Assembly: GCA_019414245.1 (NCBI GenBank)
Contig: DXMK01000007.1
Location: forward strand, 124,001 to 188,000
Direction: 5' to 3'
DNA length: 64,000 nucleotides
DNA from: Collinsella sp.
GTDB lineage: Bacteria > Actinomycetota > Coriobacteriia > Coriobacteriales > Coriobacteriaceae
A program made the translations under genes and the position numbers. Of the stretch, positions 16,379-26,052 are shown piece by piece. Each line of letters starts with the position of its first letter. The first letter of the stretch is position 1. The notes below the pieces were generated by a model, which was given only the letters and a program-made list of their open reading frames with translations, had not been told where the DNA came from and did no database searches.

Positions 16379-17591
16379 AGCATCGAAACCCACCTTCCGC
16401 CGCGCCGGAGGGCGTTCCGGCGCGCCTGCCAAACCTCAACGCAATACCGTCGCGCACTCTAAGCTTGTCGGGCATGCTCGACAGACCAGTCGTCCGGTTG
16501 TCGGCTCGCAGCTCGGCAATCGTCCGGCCGCAAAAAAGTCCTCGCGTCCCTCGCTGACGTCAAAGCCTGTTATGGGCGCCAAGCCTGCCCGTCCCATGGC
16601 AACTCCTAAGCCCTCGACGGGAACTAAGGCGGCGCGTCCGGGTCGCACGCTTGGCGCATCGAAACCGCGCTCGCTGACATCGGTGCCGGCTACCGCCAAG
16701 AAGCCTTCGGGTAAAAAAGGCGTCAACCCGTTGTCTTCACTTGGGGCGATGGCAAATAAAACGTCAGACGCCGCTTCTCTCGTTACAGGCAAAGGCAAAA
16801 TCGTGGGCGGCGTTCTGGCCGTCTTGGCCGTGCTCGTCGTCGTTGCTGTCGTGGTGATCAACTCTGGATTGTTTACCGCCACTGATATTCAGATTCAAGG
16901 CAGCGAGCATGTGACGAAGCACGATGCTATCCAGCTGATCGATTTGCCCGAGGGAACGTCGCTTTTTAACGTCGATCCCGACCAGATTACCGAGGACCTC
17001 AAGCAGAACCCGTGGGTCTCGGGCGTGGATGTCCAGCGCCAGTTCCCACATACGCTCATCATTACGCCGATGGAGCGCAAGGTCATTGCAATTGCCTATA
17101 TCAGCTCCGATGACCTTGCCTGGGCCATCGGGGATGATGACACCTGGATCGCCCCGCTGTCGACGTCGGTCGAAGTGGATGACCAGGGCAACGTCATCAC
17201 GACGGGGCAGGGCTCAAATACCCTGACCGGCATTGATGCCGCGCTGGCGCTCGCTAAGCACTATGGCGCGGTGTTGTTGACTGATGTCTCGGCGGATGTC
17301 GCTCCGGTTTCCGGCCAGGCAGTGAGCTCCAAGGCCGTTAAGGCTGGCTTGGATTATGTGCGTGGTTTTTCGAGCGAGTTCTTGGGACAAGTCAAGGATA
17401 TTTCCACGCCTTCGGTCGAAGCCATCTCGGCAAACCTCAATAACGGCATTGAGGTGTCGCTGGGCGATTCGAACGATATCGTCAAGAAGGAGCGCGTAGT
17501 CACCAAGCTGCTTTCGCAGGTAGAGGGCGTAACGTATATCAATGTGCGCTCTCCGGGTAACTATACATTTAGGAACGCTCCGACCTCGTAG
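16335..17591 (+). CDS. ftsQ: Cell division protein FtsQ/DivIB
   Basis: Bitopic divisome protein that scaffolds FtsL/FtsB and FtsWI. The cytoplasmic N-terminus of about 155 residues is basic and rich in Lys, Arg, Pro and Ser. One membrane segment (about 157-177, very rich in V and L) precedes a POTRA domain (TATDIQIQGSEHVTKHDAIQL) and the FtsQ domain (NPWVSGVDVQRQFPHTLIITPMERK). ATG 16335 lies inside murB; GAGGGAGG a few bases upstream supports it. The tail is longer than in most FtsQ proteins. Confidence 0.9.
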   Translation: MASSSDRKLNSSASRASKPTFRRAGGRSGAPAKPQRNTVAHSKLVGHARQTSRPVVGSQLGNRPAAKKSSRPSLTSKPVMGAKPARPMATPKPSTGTKAARPGRTLGASKPRSLTSVPATAKKPSGKKGVNPLSSLGAMANKTSDAASLVTGKGKIVGGVLAVLAVLVVVAVVVINSGLFTATDIQIQGSEHVTKHDAIQLIDLPEGTSLFNVDPDQITEDLKQNPWVSGVDVQRQFPHTLIITPMERKVIAIAYISSDDLAWAIGDDDTWIAPLSTSVEVDDQGNVITTGQGSNTLTGIDAALALAKHYGAVLLTDVSADVAPVSGQAVSSKAVKAGLDYVRGFSSEFLGQVKDISTPSVEAISANLNNGIEVSLGDSNDIVKKERVVTKLLSQVEGVTYINVRSPGNYTFRNAPTS

Positions 17592-17720
17592 CGCTGGTTG
17601 ATGCTTTGTTGAGGGGCCATACCACGCCGTTTATCTGGTTTGTTTGGTTTTCACGGTCAATTATTTGACTGATACGTTCATAATGTGCAAACATAATACG
17701 GTTTACCTTTGCATTTACTT

Positions 17721-17736
17721 TCAACCTGAAGGTTAA
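17721..17736. promoter_or_regulatory. Palindrome upstream of ftsZ, shared with mraZ region
   Basis: AACCT-GA-AGGTT inside TCAACCTGAAGGTTAA, 55 bases before the ftsZ start. Two CATAAT boxes (17679 and 17692) lie upstream and could be -10 elements, but I see no convincing -35 for either. Confidence 0.4.
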
Positions 17737-17790
17737 TGTGCGCAGGGGTCGACCCATGCTATGGCTATAACCTTTGTTCGGAGGACCGAC

Positions 17791-18945
17791 ATGCACGAGA
17801 CAGAGATCAACAACTACCTTGCCGTCATTAAGGTGGTCGGCGTCGGCGGCGGCGGTACCAACGCGGTCAATCGAATGATCGAAGAGGGCATCCGCGGCGT
17901 CGAGTTTGTTGCCATCAACACCGATGCTCAGGCACTCGCGATCTCTGATGCCGATATCAAGGTGCACATCGGCACCGACCTTACCCGCGGCCTGGGCGCC
18001 GGCGCCAACCCCGAGGTTGGCCGCAAGGCTGCCGATGAGTCCCGCGACGACATTGCCGAGGCGCTCGCTGGTGCCGACATGGTGTTCATCACCTGCGGCG
18101 AGGGCGGTGGCACCGGTACCGGCGCTGCTCCCATCGTTGCCGATATCGCGATGAACGAGGTCGGTGCGCTGACCGTCGCCGTCGTGACCAAGCCCTTCAC
18201 CTTCGAGGGCCGCAAGCGCAAGAAGAGCGCCGAGGAGGGCATTAAGACCCTCTCCGATTGCGTCGACACCATGATCGTCATCCCTAACGATAAGCTGCTC
18301 GACATCGCCGAGAAGAAGACCACCATGCTCGAGGCCTTCGCGATTGCCGATGGCGTCCTTTCCCAGGGCACCCAGGGCATCACCGACCTCATCACCGTCC
18401 CCGGTATCATCAACCTGGACTTCGCCGATGTTAAGACCATCATGAAGCAGGCCGGTACCGCCATGATGGGTATCGGTACCTCTTCTGGGGACACCCGTGC
18501 CGTCGACGCTGCCCAGCAGGCCATCTCCAGCCCGCTGCTCGAGAGCTCCATCGATGGTGCCACGCGCGTGCTGCTCTCCATCGCCGGTTCCAAGGACCTG
18601 GGCATCCAGGAGATCAGCGACGCCGCCGACGTTGTCGCCAACGCCGTCGACCCCGAGGCCAACATCATCTTCGGTACCGTTGTCGACGAGTCCCTGGGCG
18701 ATCAGGTGCGTATCACCGTCATCGCTACGGGCTTCTCCGACTCCAACGTCAACCGTCAGGACGAGCTCTTTGCTGCTCAGCAGTCTCAGAGCAAGGCCGC
18801 TGCCTCCGCTGAGCCGCAGCGCACCGCTCCTGCCACGAGCCCGGCTCAGGCCGCTCCGACCCGCAACGTCGGTGGCACCGAGCTTCCTAACTTCGGCAAC
18901 GATCAGTTCGAGCTTCCCGACTTCCTGAAGCGCGGTAGCTTCTAA
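17791..18945 (+). CDS. ftsZ: Cell division GTPase FtsZ
   Basis: Tubulin-like GTPase that forms the Z-ring. ATG 17791 was chosen because CGGAGG lies 6 bases upstream, giving 384 residues starting MHETEINNYLAVIKVVGVGGGG; the ATG at 17761 has no ribosome-binding site. The GTP-binding loop GGGTGTG is at 105-111 and the synergy loop NLDFADVKTIM follows later. The linker is Gln/Ala/Pro-rich, and the C-terminal peptide ELPDFLKRGSF is the site that SepF and FtsW contact in actinobacteria. A strong terminator follows. Confidence 0.97.
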   Translation: MHETEINNYLAVIKVVGVGGGGTNAVNRMIEEGIRGVEFVAINTDAQALAISDADIKVHIGTDLTRGLGAGANPEVGRKAADESRDDIAEALAGADMVFITCGEGGGTGTGAAPIVADIAMNEVGALTVAVVTKPFTFEGRKRKKSAEEGIKTLSDCVDTMIVIPNDKLLDIAEKKTTMLEAFAIADGVLSQGTQGITDLITVPGIINLDFADVKTIMKQAGTAMMGIGTSSGDTRAVDAAQQAISSPLLESSIDGATRVLLSIAGSKDLGIQEISDAADVVANAVDPEANIIFGTVVDESLGDQVRITVIATGFSDSNVNRQDELFAAQQSQSKAAASAEPQRTAPATSPAQAAPTRNVGGTELPNFGNDQFELPDFLKRGSF

Positions 18946-18971
18946 GTCGTTCTTTGCATTGTTGTGCGCAG

Positions 18972-19000
18972 GGGCGTGTCCGTATGGACGCGCCCTTTTT
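18972..19000 (+). terminator. Terminator of the dcw cluster
   Basis: GGGCGTGTCC (18972-18981) pairs with GGACGCGCCC (18986-18995), 4-base loop, then TTTTT. It separates ftsZ from pgeF. Confidence 0.92.
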
Positions 19001-19021
19001 ATTTCGACTTTGTAAACTAGA

Positions 19022-19076
19022 ACCTCCAATCTCTTTACGTTCCCTTTACGATTGCCTCCAGCGCAGCAGGTATCCT
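19022..19076 (+). promoter_or_regulatory. PHO-box-like direct repeat and -10 upstream of pgeF-pst
   Basis: CTTTACG occurs at 19033 and 19044, an 11-base period as in PhoB/PhoP boxes. Weaker units may flank it (ACCTCCA at 19022, CCTCCAG at 19055). TATCCT at 19071-19076 can serve as -10, about 10 bases after the last weak unit. There is no -35 consensus, as expected for an activator-dependent promoter. Confidence 0.5.
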
Positions 19077-19154
19077 TTTAGAGAAGTATGACAGCCGTAT
19101 AAACGCGGACTGCGCGGCGATGCCGCGGTACTTGTGTTATTAGGAGGCTTTAGT

Positions 19155-19955
19155 ATGGCAGCACGTGCGGACAAAGTTTCGCGTGTCGACCATGATGGAG
19201 TTACGTTGGTGGAGGGCGCGACATCCGATGTTCGCTTTGCCTTCACCGAGCGCGCCGGTGGCGTTTCCGAAGATGCGTACTCCTCACTCAACTTGGGCTC
19301 GCATGTTGGCGATGACCCCTTTGCTGTTCAAGAAAATCGTCGTCGCGCGCTCGAGGCTATGGGTGCCGCCGAGTGCGAGCACAACCTGCTCATTCCCAAT
19401 CAGGTCCATGGTGACCATATCGTTGCGGTGGCCTCGAACGGCGCCGATGACCTTGAGGACGTCCGCGAGCAGATTGCTGAGGGCTGCGATGCCATCGTCT
19501 GTACGGCGCGTAACGTGCCCGTGCTGCTCTGCTTTGCCGACTGCGTTCCCGTGGTGCTGGTGGCCCCTGGCGGATTTGCCGTGGTGCACTCCGGTTGGAA
19601 GGGCACGATTGCACGTATTTCTGCCAAGGCGTGCCAGGCGCTTTGCGATGCTGCCGGCTGCGATGCGAGCGACGTTTCCGCCTATATTGGCCCCCATATC
19701 TTGGGTGACGAATATGAGGTATCCCAGGAACTCATGGATCGCTTTGCCGCCGAGTTCTCTTGCATCGATGCGAATACCTCTCGCATGCTTGATCTTTCCG
19801 CTGCCATTCGCGAGGCGCTGGTAGATGTCGGTGTCGACGCGGATAATATCGTGGATACCCAGCTTTCGACCGTGCGTCAGAACGACCGCTTTTATTCCTA
19901 CCGTAACGAGGACGGCACCTGTGGGCGCCATGCTGCGATCGGCGTGATGCTATGA
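19155..19955 (+). CDS. pgeF: Peptidoglycan editing factor PgeF (multicopper polyphenol oxidase/YfiH family)
   Basis: Laccase-domain protein of the YfiH family; E. coli PgeF keeps L-Ser out of peptidoglycan precursors in place of L-Ala, and homologues have purine nucleoside activity. It has 266 residues from ATG 19155, preceded by TAGGAGG. Metal-site motifs are present: NQVHGDHIV, CFADCVPVVL and VVHSGWKGT. It normally lies between ftsZ and yggS; here it overlaps pstS by 4 bases (ATGA), so it is likely translated and transcribed with the phosphate operon. Confidence 0.9.
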   Translation: MAARADKVSRVDHDGVTLVEGATSDVRFAFTERAGGVSEDAYSSLNLGSHVGDDPFAVQENRRRALEAMGAAECEHNLLIPNQVHGDHIVAVASNGADDLEDVREQIAEGCDAIVCTARNVPVLLCFADCVPVVLVAPGGFAVVHSGWKGTIARISAKACQALCDAAGCDASDVSAYIGPHILGDEYEVSQELMDRFAAEFSCIDANTSRMLDLSAAIREALVDVGVDADNIVDTQLSTVRQNDRFYSYRNEDGTCGRHAAIGVML

Positions 19956-20788
19956 GAAAGATCGTATCGGTTCTGAGCGCCGCTGTGCTTACGCTTACGC
20001 TGTGCGCCTGTTCTTCGGGATCTTCGACCTCTTCCATTACCGTGGCCGGCTCCACGACCTGCCTTCCTATCGCCGAGATTGCGGCCGAGGGCTTTAAGGA
20101 GGAGACCGGCATCGACGTGCTCGTTTCCGGTTTGGGTTCTTCCGCTGGGATCGAGGCCGTCAGCGCCGGCACGGCCGATATCGCCAGCTCCTCCCGTGGA
20201 CTCAATGCCGACGAACAGGATCTGGGCCTGACTCCCATCGTCATTGCCCACGACGGTATCGCGGTCATCGTGAACGACGACAACCCCGTCGATAACCTCT
20301 CGACCGAGCAGCTCCGCGATATCTACGCCGGCAAGATTACCAATTGGAAAGAGGTCGGTGGCGAGGACCTGAGGATTCAGGTCATCAACCGAGACGAGGC
20401 GTCCGGTACGCGCGAGGCCTTCCGTACCATCGTGATGGATGGCACGCCGTTCGATCGCCGCTCGGCTGTTCTTTCGGGTACGGGCCAGGTGCGCGACGTG
20501 GTATCTCGTTCGCGTGGGGCCATCGGCTACATTTCGCTGGGCTTCGTCGATAGCCTCAACGCCAAGACCTCGGTCAAGGCCGTCTCGGTCAATCATGTTG
20601 AGGCGTCCGAGAAGACGGTCGCGAGTGGCGGCTATCCCATCTCGCGCGACCTTTACTTCTTTGTGAAGGGTGTGCCTTCGCAGCAGGCGCAGGATTACAT
20701 CGACTATGTGACGTCCGAAAAGATGGACAAGCAGATTCGCGAGGCGGGCTTTATTCCCGTCACCAACGACGAGAAGGGGAGTGAGTAG
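19952..20788 (+). CDS. pstS: Phosphate ABC transporter substrate-binding lipoprotein PstS
   Basis: Extracytoplasmic phosphate-binding lipoprotein. It has 278 residues, with a signal peptide and a lipobox ending at Cys20 (LCAC). The phosphate-contact motif ITVAGSTTCLPIAE lies right after the linker, with GLGSSAGIEAV and NRDEASGTREAF further on; these are typical of the PstS-like PBP family. The start overlaps the pgeF stop. It leads the pstSCAB-phoU operon. Confidence 0.95.
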   Translation: MRKIVSVLSAAVLTLTLCACSSGSSTSSITVAGSTTCLPIAEIAAEGFKEETGIDVLVSGLGSSAGIEAVSAGTADIASSSRGLNADEQDLGLTPIVIAHDGIAVIVNDDNPVDNLSTEQLRDIYAGKITNWKEVGGEDLRIQVINRDEASGTREAFRTIVMDGTPFDRRSAVLSGTGQVRDVVSRSRGAIGYISLGFVDSLNAKTSVKAVSVNHVEASEKTVASGGYPISRDLYFFVKGVPSQQAQDYIDYVTSEKMDKQIREAGFIPVTNDEKGSE

Positions 20789-20789
20789 C

Positions 20790-21716
20790 ATGGAAGCACA
20801 GGAAAACTCCCAGACTGAGCAGAATGTTCAGACGCCCAAGAAGCGCGAGCTGGCGCTCGTATCGCGCAGTACCTATATCAAGGAGAAGGCGCTGCAGTGG
20901 ATCTTCTTTGCCTGCGCGTTCTTGGCGGTCGTTACCGTCATCCTGATTTTTGTCTTTACCACGTACTCGGCGCTGCCCGTCTTTACTGACATCGGTCTGG
21001 CTGACTTCTTTAGCTTTACGTGGGCGCCTTCCGAGGGCCACTACGGCATCTTGTCGCTGCTTGCCGGCTCGGGTCTGGTGACCGTCGGTGCGCTCGCCAT
21101 GGGCGTGCCGCTGGGCGTGGGTACGGCCGTTTACCTGGTCGAGATTGCCAGCAAGCGCGTGCGCAAGCTCATCAGCCCCGCCGTTGACCTGCTGGCGGGC
21201 ATACCCTCCATCATCTACGGCTTCTTTGGCATGATCATCATCCGCCCGTTTATCGCACAACTGACCGGCGGCCTTGGTTTTGGTGCGCTGACGGCGTGGT
21301 TTGTGCTCGCCATCATGATCGTCCCTACCATCACCACGCTCACCATCGATGCTCTCAATTCCATTCCCATGGGCATTCGCGAGGCATCGTATGCCATGGG
21401 CGCCACAAAGTGGCAGACCATCTATAAGGTCGTGCTACCTGCCGCGAAGCTGGGTATCGTTGATGCCATCGTGCTGGGTATGGGCCGTGCCATCGGCGAG
21501 ACCATGGCCGTGCTCATGGTCGTAGGTAACGCCCCGGTTATTCCCGACAGCATTGCGAGCCCCATCTCGACGCTCACGAGCCAGATTGCGCTCGACATGA
21601 GCTATTCCTCGGGTCTGCACCGCTCGGCGCTGTTCGGCATGGGTGTGGTCCTGTTTATCATCTCCGCCACGCTGGTGGGTATCGTCCGTCTGATTTCCAA
21701 GAAGAAGAGGGGGTAG
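20790..21716 (+). CDS. pstC: Phosphate ABC transporter permease PstC
   Basis: Membrane channel subunit of the Pst importer. It has 308 residues from ATG 20790, which has AAGGGGAG upstream; GTG 20781 overlaps pstS and is less likely. Six membrane segments follow a charged N-terminus of about 35 residues. The inner-membrane component motif REASYAMGATKWQTIYKVVLPAA is the EAA loop that contacts PstB. It begins 1 base after the pstS stop. Confidence 0.94.
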   Translation: MEAQENSQTEQNVQTPKKRELALVSRSTYIKEKALQWIFFACAFLAVVTVILIFVFTTYSALPVFTDIGLADFFSFTWAPSEGHYGILSLLAGSGLVTVGALAMGVPLGVGTAVYLVEIASKRVRKLISPAVDLLAGIPSIIYGFFGMIIIRPFIAQLTGGLGFGALTAWFVLAIMIVPTITTLTIDALNSIPMGIREASYAMGATKWQTIYKVVLPAAKLGIVDAIVLGMGRAIGETMAVLMVVGNAPVIPDSIASPISTLTSQIALDMSYSSGLHRSALFGMGVVLFIISATLVGIVRLISKKKRG

Positions 21717-21719
21717 GCT

Positions 21720-22625
21720 ATGTCCGATTCCGTTGACACGACGGTCGATACGACCTCGTCGCGCGAGCGCATCAAGCGTGCCCTTTCCCACGGCAAGAAG
21801 GGCCGCATCAACAAGGACCTGTCCAACAAGATCATGCTTGGCGTGTTTCGTGCCGCTGCCTACATCACCACGCTGGTGCTGGTCGCTATCATCGCCTACG
21901 TGGTCATCAACGGCCTGCCACACATCTCGCTCGACTTTATCTTCGGTTGGCCCCAGGGCGTCAACGCCGAGGGCGGAATTTGGCCCACGATCGTCTCGAC
22001 CGTCTACGTGACGGCGCTCGCCATGCTTATCTGCACGCCGATCGCTGTGCTGGCAGCCGTCTATCTGGCCGAGTACGCCAAGCAGGGCAAGGTCGTCGAG
22101 CTCATTCGCTACGCTGCTGACGCTTTGGCCTCGGTGCCCTCCATCGTTATGGGCCTGTTTGGCTACGCCTTGTTTGTCGAGGCTATGGGCCTGGGCCTTT
22201 CGATGGTCTCGGCCGCTCTGGCGCTCGCGCTCTTGATGCTTCCCATCGTCATGCGCACCACCGAAGAAGCCATTCGCGCCGTTCCGCGCTATATCCGTTG
22301 GGGCGCGTACGGCCTGGGCGCTACCAAGTGGCAGGTCGTCTCCAAGATCGTGCTTCCTTCGGCCTTTGGCCGCATTGCCACGGGCATCGTCCTTGCCATC
22401 GGCCGTGCCATCGGCGAGACCGCCGTGGTGCTCTACACCATGGGCCAGGCCATCAATCTACCTATTTCGCCGCTCGATTCCGGTCGTCCCATGACCGTTC
22501 ACCTGTACCTGCTTGCCAACGACGGCATCAACATGAACGCAGCCTACGGCACTGCGCTCTTGCTGATGGTGATCATTTTGGCCTTCAACCTGTTTGCGCG
22601 CTTCCTGTCGCGTAAGCGTCGCTAG
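21720..22625 (+). CDS. pstA: Phosphate ABC transporter permease PstA
   Basis: Second channel subunit of the Pst importer, 301 residues, with about six membrane segments after a charged N-terminus of about 40 residues. The EAA loop reads RWGAYGLGATKWQVVSKIVLP and the downstream GRAIGETAVVLYTMG block is characteristic of PstA. It starts 3 bases after pstC, consistent with an operon. Confidence 0.94.
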   Translation: MSDSVDTTVDTTSSRERIKRALSHGKKGRINKDLSNKIMLGVFRAAAYITTLVLVAIIAYVVINGLPHISLDFIFGWPQGVNAEGGIWPTIVSTVYVTALAMLICTPIAVLAAVYLAEYAKQGKVVELIRYAADALASVPSIVMGLFGYALFVEAMGLGLSMVSAALALALLMLPIVMRTTEEAIRAVPRYIRWGAYGLGATKWQVVSKIVLPSAFGRIATGIVLAIGRAIGETAVVLYTMGQAINLPISPLDSGRPMTVHLYLLANDGINMNAAYGTALLLMVIILAFNLFARFLSRKRR

Positions 22626-22637
22626 TTAAGGAGTCCC

Positions 22638-23441
<804 letters not shown>

Positions 23442-23533
23442 TCGGTGCGACTAGTCCCAAGCCGATCGGACCTGGTCCGGTGCGTATTCACTGTGCGGGC
23501 GGCATGACCGCACCCAACTGATTGGAGTGAACC

Positions 23534-24391
23534 ATGCGCAAACTGTTTTCCCGTCAGCTCATCGAGGCCCGCCACGAGATGCTGAGCATCTACGAGGCCG
23601 TCGATCTGGCCCTCCACGATGCCGTGAGGGCCTATGTTACCGACGACCGCAAGCTCGCCACCAAGACCAAGAAGCGCACGCTTTCGATTGACGCACGCTG
23701 CGCCAACCTGGAGGCCGTCTGCTACAACCTGATTGCCACGCAGTCACCGGTCGCCTCCGACTTCCGCTTGCTGCAGACGATCATCTACGTCGACTTTAAC
23801 CTGCAGCGCATGACCGATAAGGTTCGCCAGATTTGCCGCGCCACGCGTCATATGATCAAGGCCGACATCTCGCTGCCCAAGGAGCTTGTCGGCACGGTCG
23901 AGGCCGAGGCTGAGGCCGTCTACCAGGTGCTGGGCTCTTCGCTTTCCGCGCTCGTCACCAACGACATGTCCATCATCTGCAACTTGGCCGTCGAGGACGA
24001 GCCAGTGCACGCCGCCTACGAGAAGTTCTTCCGCACCTTTAACCGCATGGACACGGGCGATTTTATGGACGACGACAGCAACTATGACGACCTGCGCCGC
24101 GCCATCATGGTATCGCGCTATCTCGATCGCATCGCCTCGATTTCCATCGATGCCGCCTGCCGTCTGACCTTCCTGTTGACCGGACAGCGTATGACTGCCG
24201 GTGATATCGCCTGCACTGATGAGGATGAGCTCGAGAGCATGCGCGTGCCTTCGGGCGAGGGTGTTATCATGAGGCCCGCCGTCGATGCACGCTACGTTGC
24301 CAAGGTGCCCGTTAACGAGGTCAGCGAGGGTCTTCGCTACCTGCTCGATCATCTTGAGGATGAGGACGATGGCGAGGACGACGAGGAGTAA
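23534..24391 (+). CDS. phoU: Phosphate signalling protein PhoU
   Basis: Connects the Pst transporter to the PhoR/PhoB-type two-component system and switches off signalling when phosphate is plentiful. It has 285 residues, with two helical PhoU repeats; conserved metal-binding patches appear as ARCANLEAVCYNLIATQSPVA-like and SRYLDRIASISIDAA segments. The C-terminus is unusually long and acidic (EDEDDGEDDEE). No sensor kinase or response regulator gene lies in this window. Confidence 0.92.
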   Translation: MRKLFSRQLIEARHEMLSIYEAVDLALHDAVRAYVTDDRKLATKTKKRTLSIDARCANLEAVCYNLIATQSPVASDFRLLQTIIYVDFNLQRMTDKVRQICRATRHMIKADISLPKELVGTVEAEAEAVYQVLGSSLSALVTNDMSIICNLAVEDEPVHAAYEKFFRTFNRMDTGDFMDDDSNYDDLRRAIMVSRYLDRIASISIDAACRLTFLLTGQRMTAGDIACTDEDELESMRVPSGEGVIMRPAVDARYVAKVPVNEVSEGLRYLLDHLEDEDDGEDDEE

Positions 24392-24428
24392 GTAACCCCG
24401 TTCGTCGAAAGATTGTAAATACCTAAGT

Positions 24429-24460
24429 GAGCGCGGCCTTGCACATGCGGGGCCGCGCTC
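24429..24460 (+). terminator. Hairpin after phoU
   Basis: GAGCGCGGCC (24429-24438) pairs with GGCCGCGCTC (24451-24460). Only a short TTG follows, so termination may be weak. Confidence 0.55.
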
Positions 24461-24510
24461 TTGCGTTAGCATGGGACTACTTGTTTGGCTGTCAGCGGAG
24501 GCGATTGGCA

Positions 24511-25248
24511 ATGGATAACTATTTGGACTTGATGCGCGCTCGCCGCGAGCAGATTCTGGAACGTTTTTATGCGGCGCTCGATCGCGCGGGCCGTCCCCAC
24601 GACGCCGCGAGCCTCATTGCCGTGTCCAAGACCGTTGGTGTCGATGAGACCGTTGCCGCCATCCAGGCGGGGTATCGCCATTTTGCCGAGAACCGCCCGC
24701 AGGAGCTGGTTCGCAAGCTCACGGGTCTGGCGGAGCATCCGGAGCTGCCCGAGGTGCGCTTCGATATGATCGGCAACCTGCAGACCAATAAGATCAATGC
24801 GGTGCTGGGCTCAGCCGAGCTGATTCACTCGGTGGGTTCGCTGCATCTGGCGCAGGCGATCTCGAGCCGTGCTGTTCGCAAGATTGAGGCAGGCGAGCTC
24901 GTCGGCCCCCAGCGTGTGCTCATTGAGGTCAATGTGAGTGGTGAGGAGTCGAAGGGAGGCTTTTCACCCGATGAGATTCGCGCCGCCGCGGGTGAGCTTG
25001 CAGAACTTGAGGGAATTTGCGTACAGGGGCTTATGACTATGGCGCCCCGGGGGAATAAGGATGTGGCACGCCGCACCTTTGCGGGGCTTCGTGAGCTGAG
25101 GGATGAGCTGGAGGCGGCGCATCCCGATTTGAACCTGCCTGAGCTTTCCTGCGGTATGAGCGAGGACTTTGAGTCTGCCCTTGAGGAGGGCTCTACGCTC
25201 GTTCGCCTGGGCAGGGTAGTATTTAGCCCGGAGTTTGCAGTAAAATAA
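24511..25248 (+). CDS. yggS: PLP homeostasis protein (YggS/PLPBP family)
   Basis: Pyridoxal phosphate-binding protein without known catalysis that balances vitamin B6 and amino acid pools. It has 245 residues from ATG 24511 (GGAGG about 9 bases upstream). The PLP lysine lies in LIAVSKTV, and HFAENRPQEL, DMIGNLQTNKI, VLIEVNVSGEESKGG, GLMTMAPRG and LSCGMSEDFESALEEGSTLVRLG are classic family motifs. It leads sepF-yggT-divIVA, as in many Gram-positive bacteria. Confidence 0.94.
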   Translation: MDNYLDLMRARREQILERFYAALDRAGRPHDAASLIAVSKTVGVDETVAAIQAGYRHFAENRPQELVRKLTGLAEHPELPEVRFDMIGNLQTNKINAVLGSAELIHSVGSLHLAQAISSRAVRKIEAGELVGPQRVLIEVNVSGEESKGGFSPDEIRAAAGELAELEGICVQGLMTMAPRGNKDVARRTFAGLRELRDELEAAHPDLNLPELSCGMSEDFESALEEGSTLVRLGRVVFSPEFAVK

Positions 25249-25308
25249 GGTTCTGAAGTGCGCACTGATTATCGGGGCGCCTGCACTAAACCGCGAGAGG
25301 ACACAACC

Positions 25309-26031
25309 ATGGGCTTCCTTGACGAGATTAAAAATAAGATGCACCTGGGCGGCCAGCAGGGTTACGACCAGGGTTATGGCCAGGACGACGACTACGGCTA
25401 CGATGACGGCTACGACGATGGCTATCAGAACAACGGCTACAGTGGTGCTTCGGGCGAGGGCTTCTACACCCAAGACGAGCCGAGCAACGGCCTGCTTGGC
25501 CAGACGCGCCGCGGTGAAGCTGAGTCGGTTGCCGTGTATACGCGCTCCGGTCAGCTGGTCGGCGATGACTCCCGCCATGCCACGACGTATAACCCGCCTT
25601 CGCGCTCGCAGGACAGTGTTGCGAGCGGTTATCGTCCTGGTGCCTATGACACGCCGTCGAGCTACGCCGAGAATACCCGCGCCCGTGCCGCCGCTGCACC
25701 CGCGCCTGCACCGAGCGATGCCTCGGCCTATGCGAGCAATATCATCAACGCCACGCCGCAGCTGCCGGCCTATGTCCTGCGCCCCGAGAGCTATGACGAC
25801 GTGGAGACCGTGGTGCGCCGCGTTCGCACCAAGCAGCCTGTCGCACTGATTTTTGTGGGCGTACGCACCGAAGTTGCCAAGCGCGTCTTGGACTTCTCTT
25901 ACGGCTTTGCCTGCGGTCTGGGTGCCACGGTCAAGGAGGTGGGCGACCGCGTGTTCATGGTGCTGCCCGCCGGTTGCGAGGTCAAAGATTCCGATCTCAA
26001 GAAGCTTCGTGCCGACAGCTACCTTAAGTAA
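25309..26031 (+). CDS. sepF: Cell division protein SepF
   Basis: Membrane anchor for FtsZ in bacteria that lack FtsA, as here. It has 240 residues from ATG 25309. The amphipathic N-terminal helix MGFLDEIKNKMHLGG is followed by an unusually long, acidic, Tyr/Gly-rich linker with DDGYDDGY repeats (residues about 15-145), then the C-terminal dimerisation domain (about 150-240) with AYVLRPESYDDVETVVRRV and the GFACGLGATVKEVGDRVFMVLP core. The next gene starts in the same reading frame just after the TAA. Confidence 0.93.
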   Translation: MGFLDEIKNKMHLGGQQGYDQGYGQDDDYGYDDGYDDGYQNNGYSGASGEGFYTQDEPSNGLLGQTRRGEAESVAVYTRSGQLVGDDSRHATTYNPPSRSQDSVASGYRPGAYDTPSSYAENTRARAAAAPAPAPSDASAYASNIINATPQLPAYVLRPESYDDVETVVRRVRTKQPVALIFVGVRTEVAKRVLDFSYGFACGLGATVKEVGDRVFMVLPAGCEVKDSDLKKLRADSYLK

Positions 26032-26052
26032 AGACAAGACGAGGAGATTCCC

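Noticed and set aside
17761..17790. Earlier ATG for ftsZ
   Set aside because: No ribosome-binding site; GGAGG lies inside this extension at the right distance from ATG 17791.
17569..19029. Minus-strand open frame opposite ftsZ
   Set aside because: Antisense shadow; Gly/Asp/Leu-rich composition typical of reversed high-GC codons.
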